A stretch of DNA of 64,000 bases from Kutzneria viridogrisea (GTDB taxonomy: Bacteria; Actinomycetota; Actinomycetes; Mycobacteriales; Pseudonocardiaceae), in assembly GCA_014138725.1 (NCBI GenBank), contig JACJID010000003.1, positions 310,001 to 374,000 on the forward strand, in the 5' to 3' direction. Shown here piece after piece: positions 47,733 through 55,663 of this stretch (the first letter of the stretch is position 1; every line of letters begins with the position of its first letter). The notes under the pieces were generated by a model. It was not told where the DNA came from and ran no database searches. It worked only from the letters and a program-made list of their open reading frames with translations. The position numbers and the translations under genes are program-made.

Positions 47733-49123
47733 ACGCGGAGGTGGTCGTCGCGGGCGGCGGGCCGGTCGGCCTGATGACCGCCGCACTGCTGAACGCGGCC
47801 GGGGTTTCCGTGCTGGTGCTGGAAAAGCTGGACAGGCCCACCACACAGTCGCGGGCGACGACCCTGCACCCGCGCTCGCTGGAGGTGTTCTCGGCGCTGC
47901 CCGGCCTCGCCGAGAGGCTGATCGAGCTGGGACGGCCCGTGTCCGGCACGCACTTCGCGGTGCTGCCGGACCTGCTCGACCTCACCGGCCTGGACACGCG
48001 CTACCCGTTCACCCTCCTGGTGCCGCAGGTCCGGACCGAACGCCTGCTGGCCGAACACCTGGCCACCTCGGGCGTGGTCGTGCTGCGCGGCACCGAGGTC
48101 ACCGGCCTCGAACAGGACGCCGAGGGCGTGCGGGTCCTCGCGGGCGGCCAGGTGCACCACGGGCGCTACCTGGTCGGCGCGGACGGGGCGCACAGCGCGG
48201 TGCGCAAGCTCGCGGGCATCGAGTTCCCCGGCCGGGAACCGACCATGTGCGGGTTCCTGGCCGACGTGGAACTGGCCGAAGCCCCGCCGCGAACACACCA
48301 GTGGCGGCACGACACCGGCTGGCTCAGCGCGGTGCGCCTGACCGACGGGGTGCACCGGTTGTTCGGCGCCGAACCGGGTGACACCGGGCTGAGCCCCGAG
48401 CAGGTGCGCGAGCGGCAGGCCGAGCCGCTGACCGAGGGGGAACTGCGCGCGGTCCTGCGGCGCGTCGTGGGCACCGACTTCGGCCTGCGCGCGGTCCACT
48501 GGACCTCGCGGGCCAACGACTCGACCCGGCACGCGGCGACCTTCCGCAGCGGGCGGGTCCTGCTGGCCGGGGACGCGGCGCACGTGCACCTGCCCGCCGG
48601 TGGTCAGGGCCTGAACGTGGGCCTTCAGGACGCGACGAACCTGGCCTGGAAGCTGGCGGCCGAGCTGCGCGGCTGGGCACCGGAGGGCCTGCTGGACAGC
48701 TACGACGCCGAGCGCAGGCCGATCGCCGAGAAGCTGGCCGCCAACACCCTGGCGCAGTCCGCGCTGATGACCACCTTCACCCCGGCGGGCGGGGCGCTGC
48801 GCGACCTGGTGAGCGGGTTGATCGCGGACGGCACGCTCACCTCGGAGCTGGCGGGCTGGATCTCCGGTATCGCCGTGCGCTACCCGGCCCCGCCCGGGGC
48901 GCACCCGCTGGTGGGCGCGCGCTGGCCCGAGGCGATCGGCCTGCCCGTGGACCGCATGACCAAGGTGGACTTCACCCCCGACCACCGGCTGGGCTGGCGG
49001 CCCGCGCGGCCTTGGCAGGGCCTGGCCGCGGCCGTGATCCGGCCCGACGGTCACGTGGCCCAGGCGTGGGACAGCGCCGAGGACGCGCTCAGTCAGCTCG
49101 GGAACCTCGCCGGTACAGGGTGA
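47729..49123 (+). CDS. FAD-dependent aromatic monooxygenase (PHBH fold)
   Basis: 464 residues from ATG 47729 (ATGA overlap). N-terminal FAD-binding VVVAGGGPVGLMTAALLNAA (GxGxxG), the second nucleotide motif YLVGADGAHSAVRKLAGI (the DG motif), and VLLAGDAAHVHLPAGGQGLN (the GD motif) define a class A flavoprotein monooxygenase like those acting on polyketide aromatics (PgaE/RdmE type) or rifampicin. The C-terminal ~90 residues resemble the thioredoxin-like tail but are short. Rifampicin monooxygenases share the early motif and this general plan, so an antibiotic-modifying role is possible but not shown. Overlaps the convergent CPBP gene by 35 bp. Confidence 0.9.
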   Translation: MNAEVVVAGGGPVGLMTAALLNAAGVSVLVLEKLDRPTTQSRATTLHPRSLEVFSALPGLAERLIELGRPVSGTHFAVLPDLLDLTGLDTRYPFTLLVPQVRTERLLAEHLATSGVVVLRGTEVTGLEQDAEGVRVLAGGQVHHGRYLVGADGAHSAVRKLAGIEFPGREPTMCGFLADVELAEAPPRTHQWRHDTGWLSAVRLTDGVHRLFGAEPGDTGLSPEQVRERQAEPLTEGELRAVLRRVVGTDFGLRAVHWTSRANDSTRHAATFRSGRVLLAGDAAHVHLPAGGQGLNVGLQDATNLAWKLAAELRGWAPEGLLDSYDAERRPIAEKLAANTLAQSALMTTFTPAGGALRDLVSGLIADGTLTSELAGWISGIAVRYPAPPGAHPLVGARWPEAIGLPVDRMTKVDFTPDHRLGWRPARPWQGLAAAVIRPDGHVAQAWDSAEDALSQLGNLAGTG

Positions 49124-49964
49124 ACACGACGGCCACGCCCACGGCCAGCACCAGGGTCGTGGCCAGGCTGCCCTCCAGGCCGAAGCCGCCACCGGTGAGC
49201 AGTTCGGTGGCGGCACCGGTGTTCCTGGTGTGCAGCAGGCTGGTCCGCACCTCGTTGCCGGACACCAACACGCCGAAGACGTTGCCCTGGGTCCAGTTCC
49301 ACACCGCGTGCCAGGCGCAGGCGCCCCACAGGCCGCCCTCCCACAGCGCCCAGCCCGCCAGGAACACCGCGAACAGCAGCAGGTTGAGCACCGGCAGTGC
49401 GCTGAACCCGTCCGGGTTGGCCAGGTGCAGCGCGGTGAAGACCACCGCCTGCACCGCCACCGCCGCGGGCAGGCCCCACTTGCGGTGCGCCGCCTGCATC
49501 AGCAGCCCGCGGCACAGCACCTCCTCGGTGGAGCCCTGCACGCAGAACCCGAGCAGCGCCAGCAGCACCCCGCCGGTCATGGACGCGTCGAACCCGCCGT
49601 CGAACCGCAACTGACCCGCCGCAAACCCGATCAGCACCACCACGCCGAACATGGCGAACCCCGCGACCGCCCCCGGCACGGCCCGCACCGGCGAGGTCTG
49701 GAAGCCGACCGTGGCGATCGGACGGCCCTCGCGCCAGCGGACCCAGGCGAGCACGAGCAACAGGGTCGCGCCGAACGCGACCACGGTGGCGAACAGCTGC
49801 CCCGGCAGGCTGGCGAAGGTCAGCGGGATGCCCAGCAGAGCCGAGAGCAGGCCCGCGATCACCATCTGGCCCAGCAGGAACGCCGCCAACAGCACCAGTA
49901 CCGCGGTGATCGGCCCGGTCGGCCTGCGCGCGGAGTTCATCCCGTCCAGCAACGGGTTCGTCAT
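49089..49964 (-). CDS. CPBP family intramembrane glutamic protease
   Basis: 291 residues from ATG 49964 with GAGGGGAAG upstream. Eight or so membrane helices. The active-site motifs are GSTEEVLCRGLLMQ (EExxxR), then FTALHLANPDGF (motif 2 His) and WHAVWNW (motif 3 His). Related to CAAX-processing Rce1 and bacteriocin-immunity proteins; in actinobacteria usually of unknown substrate. Convergent with the monooxygenase (35-bp overlap) and divergent from the GH76 gene. Confidence 0.92.
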   Translation of the reverse strand: MTNPLLDGMNSARRPTGPITAVLVLLAAFLLGQMVIAGLLSALLGIPLTFASLPGQLFATVVAFGATLLLVLAWVRWREGRPIATVGFQTSPVRAVPGAVAGFAMFGVVVLIGFAAGQLRFDGGFDASMTGGVLLALLGFCVQGSTEEVLCRGLLMQAAHRKWGLPAAVAVQAVVFTALHLANPDGFSALPVLNLLLFAVFLAGWALWEGGLWGACAWHAVWNWTQGNVFGVLVSGNEVRTSLLHTRNTGAATELLTGGGFGLEGSLATTLVLAVGVAVVFTLYRRGSRAD

Positions 49965-50035
49965 GCTGTGCTTCCCCTCGTGTGCGGTACTCGCGTGCCC
50001 CCGAAAGCTGCCCTTCCCGGCACACCCGCCCACGC

Positions 50036-50041
50036 TAACGT
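50036..50041 (+). promoter_or_regulatory. -10 element TAACGT for GH76 gene (leaderless type)
   Basis: TAACGT, six bases, ATG 50048. No Shine-Dalgarno sequence is visible ahead of the start. Confidence 0.5.
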
Positions 50042-50047
50042 CGATCC

Positions 50048-51796
50048 ATGCGGATCGCGGTCGCTCTGCTGCTCGTGTCGGCGCTGACGGCACCCACTCA
50101 GGTGTGCACCCTCTACTGCGACACGCGAGATCCCTCGCTGGCGCACCAGGAGACCTTCCCGGTCGGTACGAAGGTCCTGAACGGGCGGCAGGTGCGGCTG
50201 CACGTGGACGAGGCCGACGGCATGGCGTGGGCCAGCATCGACAACGGCGTGCTGAACGACTCGGTGTGGCTGGACAGGTCCTGGGACGGCGGCAAGACCT
50301 GGGACGGCCTGCTCGGCAAGGCCGCCATACCCGGCTCGTGGACCGGCACGCGGACGCTGATGTTCAACATGTACGACCCCAGCCACCACCGACGTGGCGT
50401 TGTCCGTGCATGTGGGGACGCACAGGGCGTCGGCTGCACCGAGTGGGCTTACACAAATGTCTGTGACCAGTTCTGTGACGGCCGCGACGCGGGCTCAGCC
50501 GCGGGCGACACCCAGCCGGTGCCTGCGGCCACGTTGAACGGTCGGCGGTTCTCGCTGCACGTGGACAACACCGGCATGGCGTGGACCGCCGTGGCGGGTG
50601 GGCGGGCCGGTGACGAGGTGTGGCTGGACCGCTCCTGGGACGCGGGCGCCAGCTGGCCGGACGGGTCCTCGTTGGGCCGCACCACGAACTCCCGGACCGC
50701 CATGTACGCCACGCGGGACCCACGCGGGTGGCTGTACGGCGGGGCGGTGCGGGCCTGTGGCCGCGCCGTGGAGGGCCAGAACGGCAGTTGCACCGCGTGG
50801 GCCCGGCCCGCGGCCGACCCGGTGTCGGCGGCCACCGAGGCGCTGGCCGCCGACTACGACCCGGCAACCGGCTGGTGGCCGTCCAGCTGGTGGAACTCCG
50901 CCGTGGCCCTGACCACGCTGACGGACTCGTTGGCCCGCACCGGCAACACCGGCCTGCGCTGGATGATCGACCGCACCTTCACGGTCAACCGGGGCACGTT
51001 CCCCGCCGGGCAGCGCGGCTCGGACCCGATCGAGGGCGACTTCCGCAGCCGGGCGATCGACGACACCGCGTGGTGGGGCCTCGCCTGGCTCAACGCCTAC
51101 GACCTGACCAGGGACCGGCGCTACCTGGACGAGGCGGTGGTCATCGCGGACTACGTCGGCGGCTACTGGGACACCGGCACCTGTGGCGGCGGCGTGTGGT
51201 GGGACCGCGAGCGGACGTACAAGAACGCCGTGACCAACGGGTTGTGGGTCCGGCTGACCGCCGCGCTGCACAACCGCCTGCCCGGGGACACGGCGTGGCT
51301 GGCACGGGCGCGGACCGCTTGGACCTGGCTCGACCACAGCGGCATGATCAACTCATCCGGTCTGGTCAACGACGGGCTGACCTCGTCCTGCGCCAACAAC
51401 GGCGGCACCGTGTGGAGCTACAACCAGGGGCTGGCCATCGGCGGCGCGGTCGAGCTGTGGCGGGCCACCGGGGACACCTCGGTGCTCGACCGCGCCCGCA
51501 CCCTCGCCGGGGCCGCTGTCACCAGTCCTGCCCTGACCCGCAACGGGATCCTCACCGAGTCGTGCGAGCCGAACTGCGACGACAACGCCAAGCAGTTCAA
51601 GGGCGTGTTCGCCCGCTACTTCGGCGAGTTCGCACGGGCCACCGGCTCGTACCAGGACTACGCGCGCCGCCAGGCCGAGGCCGCCTGGTCCACCCGCGAC
51701 TCCCTGAACCGGCTAGGCCTGCGCTGGTCCGGGCAGGCCCCCAACCCCCAGGACTGGCGCACCCAAGCCAGCGCCCTAGCAGCCCTCCTCTGGTGA
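50048..51796 (+). CDS. Secreted glycoside hydrolase family 76 protein with duplicated N-terminal Cys module
   Basis: 582 residues. Signal peptide about residues 1-17. Two related ~110-residue modules follow: the first begins CTLYCDTRDPS (~20), the second CDQFCDGRDAG (~142); both contain NGR..LHVD..MAW, VWLDRSWD.G..W and RACG. The catalytic GH76 (alpha/alpha)6 barrel starts near 270 and has the catalytic pair Asp338-Asp339 in SRAIDDTAWWGLAW, plus NGLWVRLTAALHNR and SYNQGLAIGGAVELW. GH76 enzymes act on alpha-1,6-mannan; the N-terminal modules are probably for carbohydrate binding. Monocistronic, with a leaderless-type start. Confidence 0.9.
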   Translation: MRIAVALLLVSALTAPTQVCTLYCDTRDPSLAHQETFPVGTKVLNGRQVRLHVDEADGMAWASIDNGVLNDSVWLDRSWDGGKTWDGLLGKAAIPGSWTGTRTLMFNMYDPSHHRRGVVRACGDAQGVGCTEWAYTNVCDQFCDGRDAGSAAGDTQPVPAATLNGRRFSLHVDNTGMAWTAVAGGRAGDEVWLDRSWDAGASWPDGSSLGRTTNSRTAMYATRDPRGWLYGGAVRACGRAVEGQNGSCTAWARPAADPVSAATEALAADYDPATGWWPSSWWNSAVALTTLTDSLARTGNTGLRWMIDRTFTVNRGTFPAGQRGSDPIEGDFRSRAIDDTAWWGLAWLNAYDLTRDRRYLDEAVVIADYVGGYWDTGTCGGGVWWDRERTYKNAVTNGLWVRLTAALHNRLPGDTAWLARARTAWTWLDHSGMINSSGLVNDGLTSSCANNGGTVWSYNQGLAIGGAVELWRATGDTSVLDRARTLAGAAVTSPALTRNGILTESCEPNCDDNAKQFKGVFARYFGEFARATGSYQDYARRQAEAAWSTRDSLNRLGLRWSGQAPNPQDWRTQASALAALLW

Positions 51797-51805
51797 GCTC
51801 CCGCC

Positions 51806-52550
51806 GAGCCCCGGGGTGCGCGAGACCCGGTCAGAGGCGCGCGCGAAACCCAGTCAGGGGAACACGAGTCCCGCTCTGGGGCGTGCGAATCCCGCTGAGC
51901 CGCAAGTGAGTCCCGGTGAGGGGCGCGCGAGTCCCGGCGAGAGGTGCGTGAGTCCCGGCCACGAGCACACGAGTCCCGCTCTGGGGTGCGCGAGACCCGG
52001 CCAGGAGCGCGCGAATCCCGCCCAGGGACACACGAGTCCCGGCCAGAGGCGCACGAATCCCGCCCAGCCGCATACGACCTCCGGTCTGAGGCGCGCGAAA
52101 CCCGGTCAACCGAACACGAAACCCGGCCAGGGGCACACGAGTCCCACTGAGCCGCACACGAACCCCGTCTGAGGCACGCGAATTCCGTTCAGGGGCACGC
52201 GAATCCCGGCCAGAGGGGCGCGAGTCCCGGTGAGAGGGGCACGAGTCTCGGTCAGGGGCGTGCGAGGCGCGACCAGGAGCGCACGAGTCCCGCTCTGGGG
52301 TGCGCGAGACCCGCCCAGCAGCACACGAATCCCGCCCAGGGACACACGAGTCCCGCTGAGCTGCACACGAACCCCGGCCAGGGACACACGAGGCCAGCCC
52401 AGCCGCACACGAGTCCCGCGCTGAGGCACACGAATCCCGCCCAGGAGCACGCGAATCCCGCGCTGAGGCACGCGAATCCCGCCTAGGGACACACGAACCC
52501 CAGTCGGAGGCACACGAACCCCGCCCAGGAGCGCCCAAGTCCCGCCAAAC
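51806..52550. repeat. 21-bp tandem array 2, about 35 units, inverted relative to array 1
   Basis: Units centre on CGAGTCCCGCTCTGGGGTG, period 21 bp, many single-base variants (GAGTCCCG, GAATCCCG, GAGACCCG). It fills most of the 978-bp gap between the convergent GH76 and Gly-rich protein genes. Read on the minus strand it equals array 1 (GGGACTCGCGCACCCCA). Long open frames in it (HESRP..., RDSRAP...) have no start signal and no domain, and are not called as genes. Confidence 0.88.
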
Positions 52551-52588
52551 GGCACGCCAGTTCGGCCGAGGGCACGGCCCACCGCCAT

Positions 52589-52757
52589 GTCACGAAGGTG
52601 GCCTTCGAGACGTTCACCGTCATGAAGGGCACCTTCATGACACGGGGCCCCGGCCCGGCGAGCCCGCTCAGGGCCCGCGCCGCCGCGTCGTGGCACCACC
52701 GAGACCCGCAGCGAAAGGACCATTCGCTGCGTTCAACGCAGTGAAAGCCACCTTCAC
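52589..52757. repeat. Palindrome and hairpin module beside array 2
   Basis: Imperfect palindrome 52589-52642 with GAAGGTGGCCTTC on the left and GAAGGGCACCTTCATGACA on the right. A 23-nt hairpin GCAGCGAA-N7-TTCGCTGC at 52708-52730 matches the one at 43052-43074 in arms and size, then GTGAA-N7-TTCAC at 52741-52757. It ends 18 bp before the convergent gene's stop codon. Confidence 0.8.
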
Positions 52758-52774
52758 GCGACCCGCGCGCCCGC

Positions 52775-53362
52775 TCAGTTGCCCGGCGCCCCCTGCCCGC
52801 CGCCCTGTTGGGCCAGCGCGCGGTCCAGCACGGAGGTGGCGGTGCCGGTGTCCCCGGCCAGCTTGGCGATGACGGTGACCGTGTCCCCGGTCTTCACGGC
52901 GCTGATCTGGTCGTCGCCGTTGTCCACGAGGGTGGACGAGTCGACGGTGTAGGTCTTGGTGTACCCGTCCTCGCTGGCGGTGGTGATCGAGGTGGCGCTG
53001 ACGGCGGTGACCTTGCCGGTCTGCATGCGCTCGGTGACGTAGCTGCCGTTGTCGGCGACGGTGAAGTCCCCGTGCAGGGCGTTGCCGAGCCCACCCGCGC
53101 CGCCCATCATGCCGCCGCGACCGCCCATGCCGCCGGGGCCACGGCCCTGACCGCCGCCGAAGCCGCCGGGGCCCGCGCCCTGCTGGCTGCTGCCGGTGCC
53201 GCCCGCGAGCTTGGTGATGGCGAAGCCGCCGCCGACCGCGACCACGACGGCGAGGCCGACCACCAGTGCGGTCCTGCCCGCCGACCAGCGCGGCTTGGGC
53301 TGCGCGGGGGCGGCCTGCGGTGCCGGGGCGCCCCACACGGGTTCGGTCTGCTGGGTTTCCAT
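52775..53362 (-). CDS. Membrane-anchored Gly-rich protein with DUF5666-like beta domain
   Basis: 195 residues from ATG 53362 with GAGGAG upstream. A short proline-rich cytosolic start (PVWGAPAPQAAPAQPKPRW) is followed by one membrane helix (~residues 29-50), an external Gly-rich linker (~58-92, GGFGGGQGRGPGGMGG type), and a beta-strand domain: TVADNGSYVTERMQTGKVTA, TSITTASEDGYTKTYTVDSS and VKTGDTVTVIAKLAGDTGTA. This resembles small DUF5666-type proteins; function unknown. It faces an OmpR-type regulator gene, and two inverted copies of a GCACAG-type direct repeat lie between them. Confidence 0.8.
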   Translation of the reverse strand: METQQTEPVWGAPAPQAAPAQPKPRWSAGRTALVVGLAVVVAVGGGFAITKLAGGTGSSQQGAGPGGFGGGQGRGPGGMGGRGGMMGGAGGLGNALHGDFTVADNGSYVTERMQTGKVTAVSATSITTASEDGYTKTYTVDSSTLVDNGDDQISAVKTGDTVTVIAKLAGDTGTATSVLDRALAQQGGGQGAPGN

Positions 53363-53410
53363 GTCACTCCTCTGGCCGGTTCGGCTGGTGAACTCCAACC
53401 TGGCCAGGCA

Positions 53411-53477
53411 AGCTGTGCGTGAGCTGTGCCGACGATAGGTGGTACCTGTGACGCCGAAGCACAGGGAACGCACAGCC
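53411..53477. promoter_or_regulatory. Paired, inverted OmpR-type binding boxes between divergent genes
   Basis: Box 1 on the minus strand (53429-53411) reads GCACAGCTCACGCACAGCT; box 2 on the plus strand (53459-53477) reads GCACAGGGAACGCACAGCC. Each holds two GCACAG half-sites spaced 11 bp, and 15 of 19 positions agree. Tandem half-sites at 11 bp are what OmpR/PhoB-type dimers bind. Confidence 0.65.
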
Positions 53478-53519
53478 ACGGTTCAGCACTGGCTCAGTCG
53501 CGCCGGTGAGGATGGGGAC

Positions 53520-54257
53520 ATGTCCACACCGAACGGCGAGTTGCGCAGGGCGGACGGCGGTCAGGTCCGGGTGCTGGTCGTCGACGACGAGGCGGCCCTG
53601 TCCGAACTGCTGGCGATGGCCCTGCGCTACGAGGGCTGGGCGGTGCGCGGGGCGGCCGATGGCGGCACGGCGGTGCGGGTGGCCAGGGAGTTCCGTCCGG
53701 ACGCGGTGGTGTTGGACGTGATGCTGCCCGACTTCGACGGGCTGGAGGTGCTGCGCAGGCTGCGCGCGGAACGCCCGGAGCTGCCGGTGCTGTTCCTGAC
53801 CGCCAAGGACGCGCTGGAGGACCGGATCGCCGGGCTGACGGTGGGCGGGGACGACTACGTCACCAAGCCGTTCAGCATCGAGGAGCTGGTGCTGCGCCTG
53901 CGCTCCCTGCTGCGGCGCACGCACGCGGTGTCCTCGGCGGCCAGCTCGCGCATCGTGGTCGGCGACCTGGTGCTGGACGAGGACAGCCGCGAGGTCAGCA
54001 GGGCCGGGGAGCACGTACAGCTGACCGCCACCGAGTTCGAGCTGCTGCGCTACCTGATGCGCAACCCGCGCCGGGTGCTGAGCAAGGCGCAGATCCTGGA
54101 CCGGGTCTGGGAGTACGACTTCGGCGGGCAGGCGAACATCGTGGAGCTGTACATCTCCTACCTGCGCAAGAAGATCGACGTGGGCCGGGAGCCGATGATC
54201 CACACCATGCGCGGAGCCGGTTACGTGCTGCGGCCGAGCGGGGCCGAGGCGGGCTGA
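53520..54257 (+). CDS. OmpR/PhoB-type response regulator without adjacent kinase
   Basis: 245 residues from ATG 53520. Receiver: VVDDE (residues 20-24), phospho-acceptor Asp66 in VVLDVMLPDFDG, Thr in FLTAKD, Lys in YVTKPFS. The winged-helix effector domain (about 145-240) has LTATEFELLRYLMRNPRRVL, YDFGGQANIVELYISYLRKK and the wing MIHTMRGAGYVLR. Actinobacterial relatives (TcrA/PrrA/CseB types) normally have a kinase gene just downstream; here the next gene is a convergent monooxygenase, so the kinase is missing or elsewhere. Two boxes upstream suggest control of itself and of the Gly-rich protein gene. Confidence 0.92.
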   Translation: MSTPNGELRRADGGQVRVLVVDDEAALSELLAMALRYEGWAVRGAADGGTAVRVAREFRPDAVVLDVMLPDFDGLEVLRRLRAERPELPVLFLTAKDALEDRIAGLTVGGDDYVTKPFSIEELVLRLRSLLRRTHAVSSAASSRIVVGDLVLDEDSREVSRAGEHVQLTATEFELLRYLMRNPRRVLSKAQILDRVWEYDFGGQANIVELYISYLRKKIDVGREPMIHTMRGAGYVLRPSGAEAG

Positions 54258-55663
54258 CCGGTCATCCTGCGCTCGGCGGCGGCCAGCTCGGCGGTGCTGG
54301 GCCGGGTGAGCTCGGCGGCCAGGTGCGCGTCGGGGCGGACGAGCTGGACCGCTCCGGGCGCGAGCCGGTCGGTAACGACAACACGCAGGTTTGTCGTTAT
54401 GGGCAACCCGGGTGCGGTCAGCACGAGACCACCCAGCCGGGCGAGCTGGCGCGCAGTCGTGCCGACACAGGGGAAGTCGGGAATGAGTGAGCCCTCGGTG
54501 CCGGGTGTGGTCAGCGGGGAGTCCCGGTACGAGAACGGCTCCGACAGCCTGCCGGAGTCGACCAGCGGCCAGGCCGCGGGATCGGTGGCGGCGCGGGCCA
54601 GCACTTCTTCGCGGTACTGGCGCTGGCGCTCGTCCTGGGGCACGAGGAAGTCCATGGTGGCACTGGTGACGGCGAGGTTCTCCAGCGCGGCGGCACGGCG
54701 TTCCAGGTGGTAGGTCTCCAGCAACCCGGGCGGGGCCAGGCCGTCCAGCACGTGGGCGAGCTTCCACGCGGCGTTCTCGGCGTCGGCGACCCCGGAGTTC
54801 AGGCCACGCGCCCCGAACGGGGAGTAGACGTGCGCGCAGTCCCCGGCCAGCAGCACCCTGCCGACCAGGAACCGATCGGCCACTTTGGACTGGAACCGGT
54901 AGACCGAGCGCCACAGCACCCGGTACGGCACCTCACCGAGGATCGCCCGCACCTTCTCGTCCAGCTCGGCGGGCCCCGGCTCGGCCCCGGCCGGGATCTG
55001 CCAGTCGATGCGGAACGTGCCGCCGGGGCACGGGTGGACCAGCACCTGACGGCCCGGGTTGCCCGCGGGGTCGAAGTGGAAGCGCCGCTCCTGGGCCCAG
55101 CCGGGCAGGTCGGCGGCCAGGTCGCAGATCAGGAACCGGTCGGAGAAGCTCTGCCCGGCAAGGGAAACGCCGAGCTGGGCACGCAGGTCCGCACCGTGCA
55201 CGCCGGTGCACAGCACGGCGTAGTCGGCGGCGATCCCGCCCGCGCGCACGCCGTTCGCGTCCTGGCTCAGCTCACGGACCTCGTGGTCCCAGCGCACCTC
55301 GATCAGCGGCTGCTGGGCGATCAGCTCGTCCAGGATCTGCTCGGTGCGGGCCTGGGATAGGTTCACGAAGGGCGGGAACGGGGACTGGCCCGGATCGGTC
55401 AGCTCCCGGCAGAACAGCTCGCGGTCGCGGTGGAAGGTCCTGGCCCGCGACCAGGTCAGCCCCGCATCGGCGATGCGCCGGCCCGCGCCGACCGACTCCC
55501 AGATGTCCAGCACGTCCCGCTGCTGGCAGATCGCCTTGGAGCCAACCGGGTCGCGGGCCGGGCGCCGGTCCACCAGCACCACGGACACACCTCGCTTCGC
55601 CAGCAGCAGCGCGGTGCTCTGCCCGACCGGCCCGTTGCCGATGACAACGACCCGGCCGGTCAT
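54221..55663 (-). CDS. FAD-dependent aromatic-ring hydroxylase (MhpA/PHBH-like)
   Basis: 480 residues from ATG 55663 (ATGA overlap with the MBL gene stop). FAD motifs: VVVIGNGPVGQSTALLLAKR (GxGxxG), the DG region replaced by DYAVLCTGVHGADLRAQLGV, and VLLAGDCAHVYSPFGARGLN (GD motif). The family hydroxylates phenolic acids such as 3-(3-hydroxyphenyl)propionate. The C-terminal ~80 residues (PCVGTTARQLARLGGLVLTA) are a thioredoxin-like tail. Together with an MBL-fold hydrolase and a divergent MarR gene it forms a small catabolic or detoxification unit; substrate unknown. The 3' end overlaps the convergent response regulator gene by 37 bp. Confidence 0.9.
   Translation of the reverse strand: MTGRVVVIGNGPVGQSTALLLAKRGVSVVLVDRRPARDPVGSKAICQQRDVLDIWESVGAGRRIADAGLTWSRARTFHRDRELFCRELTDPGQSPFPPFVNLSQARTEQILDELIAQQPLIEVRWDHEVRELSQDANGVRAGGIAADYAVLCTGVHGADLRAQLGVSLAGQSFSDRFLICDLAADLPGWAQERRFHFDPAGNPGRQVLVHPCPGGTFRIDWQIPAGAEPGPAELDEKVRAILGEVPYRVLWRSVYRFQSKVADRFLVGRVLLAGDCAHVYSPFGARGLNSGVADAENAAWKLAHVLDGLAPPGLLETYHLERRAAALENLAVTSATMDFLVPQDERQRQYREEVLARAATDPAAWPLVDSGRLSEPFSYRDSPLTTPGTEGSLIPDFPCVGTTARQLARLGGLVLTAPGLPITTNLRVVVTDRLAPGAVQLVRPDAHLAAELTRPSTAELAAAERRMTGQPASAPLGRST

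Noticed and set aside
51831-52538. Protein-coding gene of ~235 residues with heptapeptide repeats on the minus strand
   Set aside because: The reading is open only because the repeat period is a multiple of three; several frames on both strands are open, none has a start signal or domain.
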